From: Nitrospirota bacterium
GTDB lineage: Bacteria > Nitrospirota > Nitrospiria > Nitrospirales > Nitrospiraceae
DNA length: 64,000 nt
Direction: 5' to 3'
Assembly: GCA_040755395.1 (NCBI GenBank)
Contig: JBFMAX010000013.1
Span: forward strand, 57,067 to 121,066
A program made the translations under genes and the position numbers. How positions within the stretch are numbered: the first letter of the stretch is position 1; every line of letters starts with the position of its first letter. Under the pieces are notes generated by a model. It was not told the origin of the DNA and ran no database searches. It worked only from the letters and a program-made list of their open reading frames with translations. Shown here one piece after another: positions 47,582 to 56,183 of this stretch.

Positions 47582-48766
47582 TCAGGGCAGTGTCTGCACC
47601 TCGACCGACAGCACCGCCGGCAGATCCCGGACGATCGGCGCCCAGCTCTCTCCGCCGTCGGCCGAGGCGTACACCTGGCCGCCGGTAGTCCCAAAGTAGA
47701 GGCCGCACGGATCGAGCGAGTCGACCGCCATGGCGTCGCGCAACACATTGACGTAACAGTCGCGCTGCGGCAGACCGTTGGTCAACGCTTCCCATTCGTC
47801 CCCGCCGGTTCTGCTCCGGTACACCCGGAGTTTCCCCTCCGGCGGAAAATGCTCCGAGTCGCTCTTGATCGGGACCACGTAGACGATCTCCGGCTGGTGC
47901 GCGTGTACGGCGATCGGGAATCCGAAATCACTCGGCAGGTTCCCGCTGATCTCGCGCCACGACTCACCCGCGTCATCGCTGCGCAGCACGTCCCAGTGTT
48001 TCTGCATGAACAGCACGTTCGGCTGCGACGGGTGCATGGTAATGCGATGCACGCAGTGGCCGACGTCCGCGTCCGGGTCAGGCAGCTCATATTGGGATTG
48101 CAAGCCTCGATTGATCGCCCGCCAGGTCTTGCCGGCGTCGTCGGTCCGGAACGCGCCGGCCGCCGAGATAGCAATATAGATCCGCCGCGGGTTGGTCCGG
48201 TCCAGGATGATCGTATGCAGACACATGCCGCCGGCGCCGGGTTGCCACAGATTCCCCTTCACTTCGCGGAGGCCGGCCAGCTCCTGCCACGTCCGTCCGC
48301 CGTCGGTCGAGCGGAACAAGGCGGCATCTTCCACCCCGGCGTAGACCGTGTCCGGATCTGTCAGCGACGGTTCGAGGTGCCAGACGCGTTTGAATTCCCA
48401 CGGTCGTTGCGTGCCGTCGTACCACTGATGCGTGGTGAGCGGCCTGCCGGTTTCAGCGGACGTATCGTAGAGAAACATGTTGCTCTCGCCCTTCGGCATG
48501 CCGTCCGGCCCCCTGAGATCTTCGGGTTTGGTTCCGGGTGCGTTCCAGGTTTTGCCGCCGTCATCCGACCGTTGAATGACCTGTCCGAACCAACTGCTGG
48601 TTTGGGAGGCGTAGAGCCGATTCGGCTCGACGGGAGATCCCGTGAGATGGTAAATCTCCCACCCGCCGAAGTGCGGACCGCTGACGTCCCAGTTCTTGCG
48701 TTTGCCGTCCGACGTGAGAATGAACGCGCCTTTCCTCGTCCCGACCAGAACCCGTACGTTGCTCAT
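47582..48766 (-). CDS. BNR/sialidase-like beta-propeller (YCF48/VPS10 type)
   Basis: 394 aa from the ATG at 48766, which has AAGGAG upstream. Several Asp-box repeats define the blades: [57 protein letters not shown] and [13 protein letters not shown]. No signal peptide, so probably cytoplasmic. Sialidase activity is unlikely because the catalytic residues are not apparent; it may be a scaffold or a sugar-binding protein. It sits between a YCII protein and the MoaD-like gene on the same strand and is probably part of the ECF42-linked cluster. Confidence 0.8.
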   Translation of the reverse strand: MSNVRVLVGTRKGAFILTSDGKRKNWDVSGPHFGGWEIYHLTGSPVEPNRLYASQTSSWFGQVIQRSDDGGKTWNAPGTKPEDLRGPDGMPKGESNMFLYDTSAETGRPLTTHQWYDGTQRPWEFKRVWHLEPSLTDPDTVYAGVEDAALFRSTDGGRTWQELAGLREVKGNLWQPGAGGMCLHTIILDRTNPRRIYIAISAAGAFRTDDAGKTWRAINRGLQSQYELPDPDADVGHCVHRITMHPSQPNVLFMQKHWDVLRSDDAGESWREISGNLPSDFGFPIAVHAHQPEIVYVVPIKSDSEHFPPEGKLRVYRSRTGGDEWEALTNGLPQRDCYVNVLRDAMAVDSLDPCGLYFGTTGGQVYASADGGESWAPIVRDLPAVLSVEVQTLP

Positions 48767-48915
48767 CGCTCTCTCCTTCGCATGATGAACCATTGCATCC
48801 AACCGATCTTCTCGACGCAGACGCTCGTTCGGATTTCATCCCGGCAAGCTGGAGCCGTCAGCCGAAAACTCTCCCTATCGGCGGTGTCGCTGTGCCCGTG
48901 TCCACGTTCATGCCC

Positions 48916-49341
48916 TCACGCGGTTGCGTCGGCAAGCTGCTCCCGGGGAGTCGTCTGTTCCAATCGGCGCGCTCCGGCCATGCACCTGTCGGCCACCGGG
49001 CGGATCTCCACGACACAGCCGTGCTCGAGTCCGGGACACTGCTTGGCGATCTCCACCGCTTCGTTCATGTCGGCGACCTGAAGGTAAAAGTAGCCGCCGG
49101 AGGTTTCCTTGGATTCGGCAAACGGGCCGTCGGTCACGACGTGTCCGTTCTTGCCGGAGACCAGCTTGCCCTCACCGTGCAACGGATGACCGCCCGCGCA
49201 TTTCCCTTCTTGCACCAAGCGTTCGAACCAAGCGGCCCAATCCGACACGACCTTGTGAAGTTGCTCCGGCGCCAGCCGATTCCCCCAGTCCGTGCCGCGA
49301 AACAGCAACAGGTAATCAGTTTGTGATGTGGGCGTGCTCAT
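48916..49341 (-). CDS. YCII/DGPF-family protein
   Basis: 141 aa from the ATG at 49341. YCII-related fold with DYLLLFRGTDWGNRL at the start and the hallmark VVTDGPFAESKETSGGYFYL, then PGLEHGCVVEIRPV. The family is linked to ECF41/ECF42-type sigma factors; its reaction is not known, with a suggested role in stress or dehalogenase-like chemistry. The C-terminal tail (RRLEQTTPREQLADATA) is non-conserved. Three such proteins lie within 2.1 kb. Confidence 0.85.
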   Translation of the reverse strand: MSTPTSQTDYLLLFRGTDWGNRLAPEQLHKVVSDWAAWFERLVQEGKCAGGHPLHGEGKLVSGKNGHVVTDGPFAESKETSGGYFYLQVADMNEAVEIAKQCPGLEHGCVVEIRPVADRCMAGARRLEQTTPREQLADATA

Positions 49342-49428
49342 AGTCCCCTCCTTTTGCATCCTGGTGTACGGTCTCGCCAGCGAATTTCGTCGATGACCTC
49401 ACGTGCTATGGGAATTCATGCGCGGCGG

Positions 49429-49926
49429 CTACACGCAGCTTGGCTGACGCTTCGCCATCTCGGCAAAGAAGGCCTCGCCGCGCTTCTGGATTTCCTCTTG
49501 GGAGAGATCCTCTTTCCGCGCGGCCACGGACCATGTATGACCGAACGGATCCACAAACGTCCCGCACCGATCACCCCAGAACATATCCGCGACCGGCATG
49601 GCCACCGTGGCGCCGGCTGAGGTGGCGCGGCTGAAGGCCTTATCCGCGTCTTCGACGTAGAGATACAGGGAAACCGGGGTGCCTCCGAGCGTCTGCGGAC
49701 TGCGGCAGCCCTTGTCTGCTTGTTCACCTCCCAACATGATGACGGAATCGCCGATCTTGAGTTCCGCATGCATGACGCTCTTTCGGTCCGGTCCTATAAA
49801 TCGCAGCCGTTCTTCAGCGCCGAGGGCCCGCTTGTAAAAGTCGATCGGCTTGTCCACGTCCCGTACCGTGAGCACGGGAGTGACGGAGTGGTAGCCTGCG
49901 GGAATGGGTTTCGCCTGCGTGGCCAT
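49429..49926 (-). CDS. VOC-family protein, PhnB-like
   Basis: 165 aa, start MATQAKPIPAGYHSVTPVLT at an ATG preceded by AAAGGAGG. PhnB/DUF1911-like VOC domain: VRDVDKPIDFYKRALGAEER, SVMHAELKIGDSVIMLG, MFWGDRCGTFVDPFGHTWSVA. The metal ligands of classic glyoxalases are only partly kept, as in PhnB. Found between YCII genes on the same strand, so it is likely in the ECF42-linked unit. Substrate unknown. Confidence 0.85.
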   Translation of the reverse strand: MATQAKPIPAGYHSVTPVLTVRDVDKPIDFYKRALGAEERLRFIGPDRKSVMHAELKIGDSVIMLGGEQADKGCRSPQTLGGTPVSLYLYVEDADKAFSRATSAGATVAMPVADMFWGDRCGTFVDPFGHTWSVAARKEDLSQEEIQKRGEAFFAEMAKRQPSCV

Positions 49927-49954
49927 GACATCCTCCTTTGTCTCTTGGGACCGA

Positions 49955-50009
49955 AGCTACCAGCTATCAGCTCCGACCCCTACCGAGATACGCTTCACGA
50001 TTCACGCTT
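49955..50009. repeat. Word array (AGCTATCAGCT, CGCTTCACGATTCACG)
   Basis: CCGAAGCTACCAGCTATCAG then CTACCGAGATACGCTTCACG and ATTCACGCTTCACGG. Two different words next to each other, in the gap between a YCII gene and the PhnB-like gene. Confidence 0.55.
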
Positions 50010-50364
50010 CACGGTCCGGCAGCCCCGGGATCTCGATGACCGGCCGGACCTCCACGGTTCCTTTGCGCGCCATAGGAATCTTTGCGGCGGCGGCGATGGC
50101 ATCGTCGAGATTCTTGGCCTCGATGAGGAAGTAGCCACCCAGTTGCTCGTGCGTCTCCGCGAACGGACCGTCGGTCACGAGCCGTTTGCCGTCGCGCACC
50201 CGGACGGAGGTCGCCATCGATGTCGGGTGCAAAGGGTTGGCGGCCAGATATTGGCCGTTCGAGTGAAGCTGCTGCGCAAGTTGCAAGGACTCCGCGTAAC
50301 ACTCCTGCCGCTCGCTTTCGCTCAACGCTTTTTCGTCGTGGTAGATCAGCAACATGTATTTCAT
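50002..50364 (-). CDS. YCII/DGPF-family protein
   Basis: 120 aa, start MKYMLLIYHDEKALSESERQ, the standard YCII opening with an active-site-like His-Asp. DGPF hallmark: LVTDGPFAETHEQLGGYFLI, ending KGTVEVRPVIEI. First gene after the candidate ECF42 box at 50491..50516, with a leader of about 120 bases. The neighbours VOC, YCII, propeller and MoaD follow downstream. Confidence 0.88.
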   Translation of the reverse strand: MKYMLLIYHDEKALSESERQECYAESLQLAQQLHSNGQYLAANPLHPTSMATSVRVRDGKRLVTDGPFAETHEQLGGYFLIEAKNLDDAIAAAAKIPMARKGTVEVRPVIEIPGLPDREA

Positions 50365-50490
50365 GTGGATGGCTCCTCTAATGACTTCTCGGCAGAACAG
50401 GCGAGAAGGGTGAGACTCGCGCGACTCGTCTGGAAGTGACGTTCAACCTGTCCCGCTTTTCTCGCAAGTGCCGCTTTGTCCCACAGGATA

Positions 50491-50516
50491 ATCGTCGTAA
50501 GCCGCCAAAATCGACA
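50491..50516 (-). promoter_or_regulatory. Candidate ECF42 promoter
   Basis: Minus strand TGTCGA (50511..50516), 16-base spacer, CGAT (50491..50494) followed by TATC. The -35 matches the TGTCGA motif that I recall for Streptomyces ECF42 targets. Confidence 0.6.
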
Positions 50517-50522
50517 CCGATC

Positions 50523-50879
50523 CTACTCCCGGTGCAGCTCCATGACCGGCCGCACCTCCAGGCTCCCGAACCGCGCGGATGGAAACTTCGAGGCCACCTG
50601 GATGGCCTCATTGAGGTCTTTGGCGTTGATAAGAAAGAACCCCCCAATCTGCTCTTTGGTCTCCGCAAACGGACCATCCGTCGTGAACAGCTTCCCGTTT
50701 TGGACCCGCACCGTCATAGCCGTCTGAATTGGTTCGAGCTGCTCCGCCGCAATGAGGTGACCGCTCTGCTTCAGCGCCTCGCAGTAGGCCATGGTCTCTT
50801 CCATCAGGGCGGCGCACTCGCTCGCGGACATGGAGTCCAGCTTCTTCTCTTCGTGGCAACACAGGAGCAGGTATTTCAT
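50523..50879 (-). CDS. YCII/DGPF-family protein
   Basis: 118 aa from the ATG at 50879 (MKYLLLCCHEEKKLDSMSAS); the frame extends upstream across the candidate promoter and is not translated from there. DGPF hallmark FTTDGPFAETKEQIGGFFLI, then SLEVRPVMELHRE. It has its own candidate ECF42 box at 50927..50952. The next minus-strand YCII gene begins 158 bases on and has a separate box. Confidence 0.88.
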   Translation of the reverse strand: MKYLLLCCHEEKKLDSMSASECAALMEETMAYCEALKQSGHLIAAEQLEPIQTAMTVRVQNGKLFTTDGPFAETKEQIGGFFLINAKDLNEAIQVASKFPSARFGSLEVRPVMELHRE

Positions 50880-50926
50880 GGCTTCGAACCTCCGATGGGG
50901 ATGTGAACCGCTATTCTTGTCAGATA

Positions 50927-50952
50927 GTCGTTCAAGATTGCCAAAATCGACA
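50927..50952 (-). promoter_or_regulatory. Candidate ECF42 promoter
   Basis: Minus strand TGTCGA (50947..50952), 16-base spacer, CGAC (50927..50930) followed by TATC. It lies about 48 bases before the YCII ATG. Confidence 0.62.
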
Positions 50953-51075
50953 AGGGGCTTTCCAGAAAGGCGGAGCGGGAGGAGCGGGTACACGGTAGGA
51001 GCGAAAATCATGGACAAGAATGTTTGGCTCGGCTCGGAAAAACGAGGAGTTACGCCGGCCGGCCGGCTGGCCGGC

Positions 51076-51921
51076 TCATCGCCGCTTCGAAAATCCTGCC
51101 GTCAGCACGGCTTCGCCGTTCTTGTAGGCGAGGCGCTCGGCGATTTCCGTCGGCAGCTCAGCCAGCCACGCACGCACCGAGCCGGCGTGCGAGCCGATCA
51201 TACCCCAGCGCTCGGGAGCGAACGTATCAGTGCCCACCATGAAGCGATCGGGAAATTCAAGCAGGAGGGCCCGCCACTCTCCCGCAAGTTGACCGTTAGG
51301 GGCGACATCGTCGCGGGACGAGAGTTCCACCCAGAGGTTCCGATAACGCCGCAACATCTCGCGCACGCGCGGCGGGTTTTCGTATCCGGCATGCGCCCAG
51401 AGGATCCGCGCCTCCGGATCCTGGCGGAACACACGCTCCACCGCATCGGCATCCGAGTGGGCGTGCAGCATCAAGCCGTACTGCTTGGCGAGCCGGACGA
51501 CGCCGCGCACGACCGGCAAATCCGCATCCGCGCCGCTCACATGAAACTCTCCGATGGCAACGTACCGGTATCGCTTCAGCCGCTCCTCCAGGTAGGCGAG
51601 GAGCGACTCGTCACGCAGCCAACTGGAAATTTCTCCGTTCTTCCGGTAGGGCCGAAGCTCCGGCACGATTAGATCGGGCGCCTCTGCATACAGTTTCTGC
51701 GTGCCGTCGTCGCTGGAACTGGACACGAGCGCCCGCAGCACACCGGCCTTCCGTAACCGCGCGATCGCCTCGCTCGGCGAGATTACTTCCCAAGCGTCGT
51801 GGTTATAATGGATGTGCGCATCGAACAGCGGAAGCTCGGCCGCCTGGGTGCGCATCGTCCCGCCGAACAGCACCACGAGCGCAGCAACAAAAAGAAAACC
51901 GGGCATGCTTACCCAACTCAA
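51076..51921 (-). CDS. Exported amidohydrolase-family (TIM-barrel) hydrolase
   Basis: 281 aa with a signal peptide (FLFVAALVVLFGGTMRTQAAE). Amidohydrolase_2 features: FDAHIHYNHD with the HxH pair, IGEFHVSGADADL, MLHAHSDADAVERV, ILWAHAGYENPPRV, and FMVGTDTFAPERWG with the last metal Asp. It probably hydrolyses or decarboxylates a small organic acid outside the cytoplasm. It starts 3 bases downstream of the lipoprotein hydrolase stop, so the two are co-transcribed. Substrate unknown. Confidence 0.83.
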   Translation of the reverse strand: MSWVSMPGFLFVAALVVLFGGTMRTQAAELPLFDAHIHYNHDAWEVISPSEAIARLRKAGVLRALVSSSSDDGTQKLYAEAPDLIVPELRPYRKNGEISSWLRDESLLAYLEERLKRYRYVAIGEFHVSGADADLPVVRGVVRLAKQYGLMLHAHSDADAVERVFRQDPEARILWAHAGYENPPRVREMLRRYRNLWVELSSRDDVAPNGQLAGEWRALLLEFPDRFMVGTDTFAPERWGMIGSHAGSVRAWLAELPTEIAERLAYKNGEAVLTAGFSKRR

Positions 51922-51924
51922 GAA

Positions 51925-53475
51925 CTACCGTCCGGCCAGACAGCCCGTCGAGCTGGGTCTCTTGGGCTCCCAGCACTCCGGCTTCCAGAAGGTGAACGGC
52001 GCCGAGAACTGGCCGTGCTTCTGTGGATCGGTGTCCCGCACGTCCGCGCCCGCATTGAACTCTTTGATGTGAATGCGCCGTCGCAACTCCTCGGGCGTAT
52101 TGTGGAGCGCGACCATGAGGTTGGTGAATCGTCCCGCGGTGCGGTCGTGCGGCGTCCCCGGGTTGGCGAGGAACTCATCGACCCACACGAGCAGAGAGCC
52201 GCGCGGCGGAAGGTCCACGTAACGGACCGGCTCCCAGCGGTCGCGGACCTCCGCCCGTGCATGCAGAGTCAGGTGGTAGAAGTGCGCGCCGGGGTTCCGG
52301 GCCAAATAGGGGAAGACGCTGTCCTCGTACTCCTTAACCGATGCGGCTGCGGCCATGTACACGATCCGGTTGAAGGGCATCGTTCCCGACGGGGATGTTC
52401 CGAGGTCGTGGATCAGCCGATTGAGCACGATCGTGCCCATGCTGTGGCCCACCAATGTGATGTCCCAGGCGTCGGCGCCGCCGTTCCGCGCGAGTTCCTC
52501 TTGAAGCCGGCGCATGAAGACCGAGAGCCCGCCGTCCGCCCGGATGTGCTGATAGCCCTTCTCCGCGTGTGCCCGCTTGGCGACGTCGGATTCCGTCGAG
52601 AAGTCGCCGTCGGTGTGGTACAGCATGTCCGTGCGTCGCAACATGATCTCCCAGGCGCTTTTGCCGAAGGCGTCGATGAACGGCGCGGTCAGCAGTTTGG
52701 TCGGGAGGGTGACGAACCAGGAGAATCCCGAGGCGATCATTTCGGCGGTGTCCCGCCTGTCGTCTCCCTCGGCCAAATCGATGATCCCTTCTCCTTTGAC
52801 GTCATCGGCGATGCGCCTGGCGTCCGTTTCGTCCGGCGTCGTGACGAACGGAATGCTCCGGATATCATTCCAAAATTGAAACGCCCACACGACCGGTGCC
52901 CGGGCCACGCTCCGCGCCACGTCGGCGAGCAGATAGAACGGCGCGAACGGCACGCCCGCCACCCCGAGGTCCTGACCCTTCCTGATGTAGAGCAGGTGAT
53001 CGAAGTAGCTGGAGAAGAGCGAGGACTGCCAGTTGATGAAGATCGGGAAATAGCCGGCCGCTTCGATGGACCGGTGGAGAGCGGCGGCCCGCTTGATGGT
53101 CCCCACTTGGGTGTTCAAGCCGCCATGGACGAAGAGCAAGAGCCGTCTCTTGCCGTCGACCGTCGGCGCGTCACGCCGCATCGCCTCGAACAGCGTCGAC
53201 AGGTAGGCGTCGTACCGGTCCCGTGTCATCTCGGGATAGGCCGTGAGCCAGAAGTGCGAGCCGTTGCACGGCGCCGGCTCGTCGGCGCAGCCGATGTTCC
53301 CTGTCGGGTCCACGGGGTTCCCGCGGCCGTTGATCATCACGATGTGCTCGGTCGGCACCTGCGGGATCGATGAGCAGCCGGCGAGCACCGCCAGCCCCAA
53401 GACGATGAGGCCGCAGGCACCCAACGTGAGGCGTAACCCGTTCGCGCGCCGGCTTCTTCCCGAGTGGATGGTCAT
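51925..53475 (-). CDS. Alpha/beta-hydrolase-fold lipoprotein
   Basis: 516 aa from the ATG at 53475 (GGGAGG upstream); an alternative ATG lies 18 bases before. Signal peptide with lipobox LAGCSS. The fold has LLLFVHGGLNTQVGTIKRAA and the nucleophile elbow ITLVGHSMGTIVLNRL; Asp and His candidates follow in the C-terminal third. Residues about 195-330 add helices that could form a lid or membrane contact. It is probably an outer-membrane or periplasmic esterase/lipase. It leads the two-gene unit with the amidohydrolase. Confidence 0.82.
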   Translation of the reverse strand: MTIHSGRSRRANGLRLTLGACGLIVLGLAVLAGCSSIPQVPTEHIVMINGRGNPVDPTGNIGCADEPAPCNGSHFWLTAYPEMTRDRYDAYLSTLFEAMRRDAPTVDGKRRLLLFVHGGLNTQVGTIKRAAALHRSIEAAGYFPIFINWQSSLFSSYFDHLLYIRKGQDLGVAGVPFAPFYLLADVARSVARAPVVWAFQFWNDIRSIPFVTTPDETDARRIADDVKGEGIIDLAEGDDRRDTAEMIASGFSWFVTLPTKLLTAPFIDAFGKSAWEIMLRRTDMLYHTDGDFSTESDVAKRAHAEKGYQHIRADGGLSVFMRRLQEELARNGGADAWDITLVGHSMGTIVLNRLIHDLGTSPSGTMPFNRIVYMAAAASVKEYEDSVFPYLARNPGAHFYHLTLHARAEVRDRWEPVRYVDLPPRGSLLVWVDEFLANPGTPHDRTAGRFTNLMVALHNTPEELRRRIHIKEFNAGADVRDTDPQKHGQFSAPFTFWKPECWEPKRPSSTGCLAGR

Positions 53476-53641
53476 GCTCGTACCTCCCTTCACCTCCTCG
53501 CCGCCAGTCCGGCTCTCCTTTCTCTTGTCTCCGGTCTGTTTTCACGATAGCGCGGAGATTGACCCTGAGGATGCTCATGAATGTCTCCCGTGCGGTTTGC
53601 GTTCAGACGCGTCGAACAACCCAAGGCCCGCACAGGCTCCC

Positions 53642-53926
53642 CTATACCTTCGTCAATAAGTCGTGCGCGCCCCACCCAAGAAGCAGCAACCACACGGCCG
53701 TATAGAGCCACTGCTCCATCAGAATCTGACGCGCGTCTAGTCCCTCAAACCAAAGACACCGCCGTTGCGGTGTGGTCGATTCCGCAAGGCCCCGGCGAAC
53801 GGCCCGCTTCGCACCCTCGCGCCGCGCCCGATTGCTCTCTCGCTTGGCGTCTGCCTTCCGGCCCCAATAGGCGCCGCGGCCCTTTCTCGATCCGGCGTGT
53901 TCAGTCTTTCGCGCGTTTCCGGCCAT
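53642..53926 (-). CDS. Small basic protein with C-terminal membrane helix
   Basis: 94 aa. The first 50 residues, MAGNARKTEHAGSRKGRGAY and the following Lys/Arg-rich helix, resemble a widespread short basic protein of unknown function. The last 25 form a membrane helix (WLYTAVWLLLLGWGAH). I do not know the fusion from elsewhere; it may be a real tail-anchored protein or a frame extension past the original stop. Confidence 0.5.
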   Translation of the reverse strand: MAGNARKTEHAGSRKGRGAYWGRKADAKRESNRARREGAKRAVRRGLAESTTPQRRCLWFEGLDARQILMEQWLYTAVWLLLLGWGAHDLLTKV

Positions 53927-54048
53927 GGATTCATTTCTCTGTGCGTCTGTCTGACGCCTGGCTCCACTTCTGGAGCCTTGCCCAGGGAACTGGAAGTCCC
54001 GGAAACGAATGTCGCGCCACGGTCAGTGCAGCGTGTGGTTAAGCCGGC

Positions 54049-55095
54049 TCATTCACCGACGGAACGCTCAAGATCGAGTAAGTACTGCTTTCGCCGCAGA
54101 CCGCCCCCGTAGCCGCCAAGCTCGCCATCCTTGTTGACCACGCGGTGGCACGGGATCAGGATGGCGATGCGGTTGAGCCCGTTCGCACGGCCCACCGCCC
54201 GTATCGCTTTCGGCTCCCCGATTGCGACGGCGATCTGCTCATACGAGCGCGTCTCCCCATAGGGGATGGCGAGGAGTTGCTCCCACACGCGCCGCTGGAA
54301 CGCCGTGCCGGGATAGACCAACGGAACCGAAAACGCCTGCAAGGAGCGAGCGAAGTACCGCGCGAGTTCGTCTCGCAGCGTGTCCAGGTGTTGGTTGGAT
54401 CCGGGAACAACCGGCGCATCGAACAGCTTTCGTAGCGCCGCCAACTCTGCTTCCAACATCCGCCGGTCAGTGAACTCCAGCAGACAGATCCCTTCGTCCG
54501 TCGCCCCGGCCACGAGGGGGCCGAGGGGACTGCGCAACCAAGACAGAAACACGCACTTCCCGTTCCGGTACCGTCCCGGAGGATGGCCGAAGGTCCGGGT
54601 GAACGCATCGCGGAAGCCGCTGTGGGACTCGTACCCGCTCTCGAACACGGCGGTATCCAGTACCCCATGTTCTCGGATCCGGTTTAAGGTCCCCGACAGC
54701 CGCCTGGTTCGGGTGAACGCCTGGAAGGTCATGCCATACCGACGGAGGAAGTAGCGCCGAACCGTGCCCGGGTCGATCCCCCGCGCCCTCAAGTCGCGGT
54801 CCGTGATCCGGGACCAAGGGTCCCGCTCCACGTCACTCAGCAGGGCGGCGGCCCATGGTGGTTGATCATCCGGCTCCAGCGGTCGGCACCGCTTGCACGG
54901 GCGGTACCCGGCCACGAGGGCGGCTCGGGCGGTCGGGAAATACTCGACGTGCCTCGGCAGCGGCTTCCGCGCCGGACACGTCGGTCGGCAAAAGATCCCG
55001 GTCGTGCGAACGCCGAGGAAGAACAGGCCGTCGTAGGAGGCGTCCCGTTCGAGGTACGCCCGTGCCATTTCAGTGATCGGTAGCAGAGTGTCCAT
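54049..55095 (-). CDS. ada: Bifunctional Ada: methylphosphotriester repair/activator and O6-alkylguanine methyltransferase
   Basis: 348 aa. N-terminal Ada zinc domain: FCRPTCPARKPLPRHVEYF and YRPCKRC give the four cysteines, the first of which takes up methyl groups from phosphotriesters. An AraC-type helix-turn-helix follows (FQAFTRTRRLSGTLNRIREH; FRDAFTRTFGHPPGRYR). The C-terminal methyltransferase has FQRRVWEQLLAIPYGETRSY and the active-site LIPCHRVVN. It repairs alkylated DNA and, once methylated, activates its regulon. A separate ogt is at 16.1 kb. Complete and of normal length. Confidence 0.95.
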   Translation of the reverse strand: MDTLLPITEMARAYLERDASYDGLFFLGVRTTGIFCRPTCPARKPLPRHVEYFPTARAALVAGYRPCKRCRPLEPDDQPPWAAALLSDVERDPWSRITDRDLRARGIDPGTVRRYFLRRYGMTFQAFTRTRRLSGTLNRIREHGVLDTAVFESGYESHSGFRDAFTRTFGHPPGRYRNGKCVFLSWLRSPLGPLVAGATDEGICLLEFTDRRMLEAELAALRKLFDAPVVPGSNQHLDTLRDELARYFARSLQAFSVPLVYPGTAFQRRVWEQLLAIPYGETRSYEQIAVAIGEPKAIRAVGRANGLNRIAILIPCHRVVNKDGELGGYGGGLRRKQYLLDLERSVGE

Positions 55096-55104
55096 GGCAA
55101 GAGT

Positions 55105-55377
55105 CTACTCGGCTGGTCCGATCCCGTTCCACCGGGTTTCAGGCGTGGATGTCGAGAACTTGCCGGCGACCTCCGCAGCAGAACGACGAGTGTCAGGCGC
55201 GGCGCTTTCCTCCTTCTCGGTTTCGGTACGCCATGCCCCCAGGGCCTTCATGAGGGGCAGCGTCGTGATTTCAAGGTAACGGACGGGTCGGGCTGCATTC
55301 GCATTGACGTGCTGATGCCAGGCGAAGTGTGAGGCCATCGGAAGGCGGTGTCGTTCCTGCCAGCCGGCGCACGTCAT
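55105..55377 (-). CDS. 90-aa protein, possible cupin remnant, coupled to DUF2182 gene
   Basis: The ATG overlaps the DUF2182 stop in ATGA, the usual sign of coupled translation. The product begins MTCAGWQERHRLPMASHFAW and has HQHVNANAARPVRYLEITTL followed by PLMKALG, which looks like the C-terminal part of a cupin domain (His-containing strand, then a LxxxG ending). A short gene in the DUF1326-DUF2182 operon or the remains of a longer cupin. Confidence 0.45.
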   Translation of the reverse strand: MTCAGWQERHRLPMASHFAWHQHVNANAARPVRYLEITTLPLMKALGAWRTETEKEESAAPDTRRSAAEVAGKFSTSTPETRWNGIGPAE

Positions 55378-56174
55378 CGGAGTGCGAGCGCGATCGCGCC
55401 CGCGACGACGAGGCCGGCGCCGCTCAAGGCTCGGCCCACGCGCGTGCCGAGGACGGTCGTCTTCTCGAGCAGGACGAAGACGGCCAGCGCGGCCACCCAC
55501 GCGACGTTCATCACCCCCCCGGCGAACAAGAGGCCCATCAGCGCCCAGCAGCAGCCGACGCAGTAGGCGCCGTGGAACAGCCCGAGGCGCAACGCGCCGC
55601 CCAGGCCTGCGCGCCAGTGTCTCGTCACGAAATGGACCGGCGAGCGGCAGTGCCGGAGGCACGCGTGTTTCAGGGGCGTCCACTGGTAGATGCCGGCGGC
55701 AACCAGGAGCAGGCCGATCAGGACGGAGGTCGTCGCCCGCATCGCGGAGGACACGAGCGCGGCATGCTCGAGTGCCAGGTGCGCGAAGGTGGCGACGAGA
55801 CTGAAGACGCCCCACAGGAGCACGTATCCCGCGGCGAACCCGGCGGTCGGCGGCAGCGGAGAGCCGGACGCCCGCGTCCGCGTGAGCGCGGCGAACAGCA
55901 AGATGGTCGGCGCCGCGCTCGGCAGCATCATCGCCACCATCATCACGGCCCACATGAGCCAGAGCGCGAGGAACCTGCCGAGCGAGCCCGCGTCCGCCCT
56001 CTGCTCGCCCGCTCGCGCGGCGGGCATGTCCATGCCCGTCCCCGCGAGGAGCAACCCCCACGCGAGGACGACCACGGCGCCGAGCGCCGCCACGACGACG
56101 ATCCGATCGTGGCGGGCGACCCACTCGATGGGCCGAGTCACGTCAGCGGGATGGTGCGGGCCCGGGCTTAACAC
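55374..56174 (-). CDS. DUF2182 membrane protein
   Basis: 266 aa with about seven membrane segments. Family signatures: FLALWLMWAVMMVAMMLPSA near residue 70-90, GIYQWTPLKHACLRHCRSP in the middle, and GLFHGAYCVGCCWALMGLLF with the CxxCCW motif. DUF2182 proteins are predicted metal- or copper-binding integral membrane proteins and often occur next to DUF1326 genes, as here (56184..56828, 9 bases upstream). Metal handling is inferred. Confidence 0.88.
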   Translation of the reverse strand: MLSPGPHHPADVTRPIEWVARHDRIVVVAALGAVVVLAWGLLLAGTGMDMPAARAGEQRADAGSLGRFLALWLMWAVMMVAMMLPSAAPTILLFAALTRTRASGSPLPPTAGFAAGYVLLWGVFSLVATFAHLALEHAALVSSAMRATTSVLIGLLLVAAGIYQWTPLKHACLRHCRSPVHFVTRHWRAGLGGALRLGLFHGAYCVGCCWALMGLLFAGGVMNVAWVAALAVFVLLEKTTVLGTRVGRALSGAGLVVAGAIALALR

Positions 56175-56183
56175 GGCTGGCTT

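Noticed and set aside
51799..53373. 524-codon plus-strand frame
   Set aside because: Antisense shadow of the lipoprotein hydrolase and amidohydrolase genes, with no recognisable domain.
55378..56124. Extension of the 90-aa cupin-like frame upstream through the DUF2182 gene
   Set aside because: The extra part is Arg/Gly-rich shadow sequence of DUF2182; the ATGA-coupled start at 55377 explains the short gene better.
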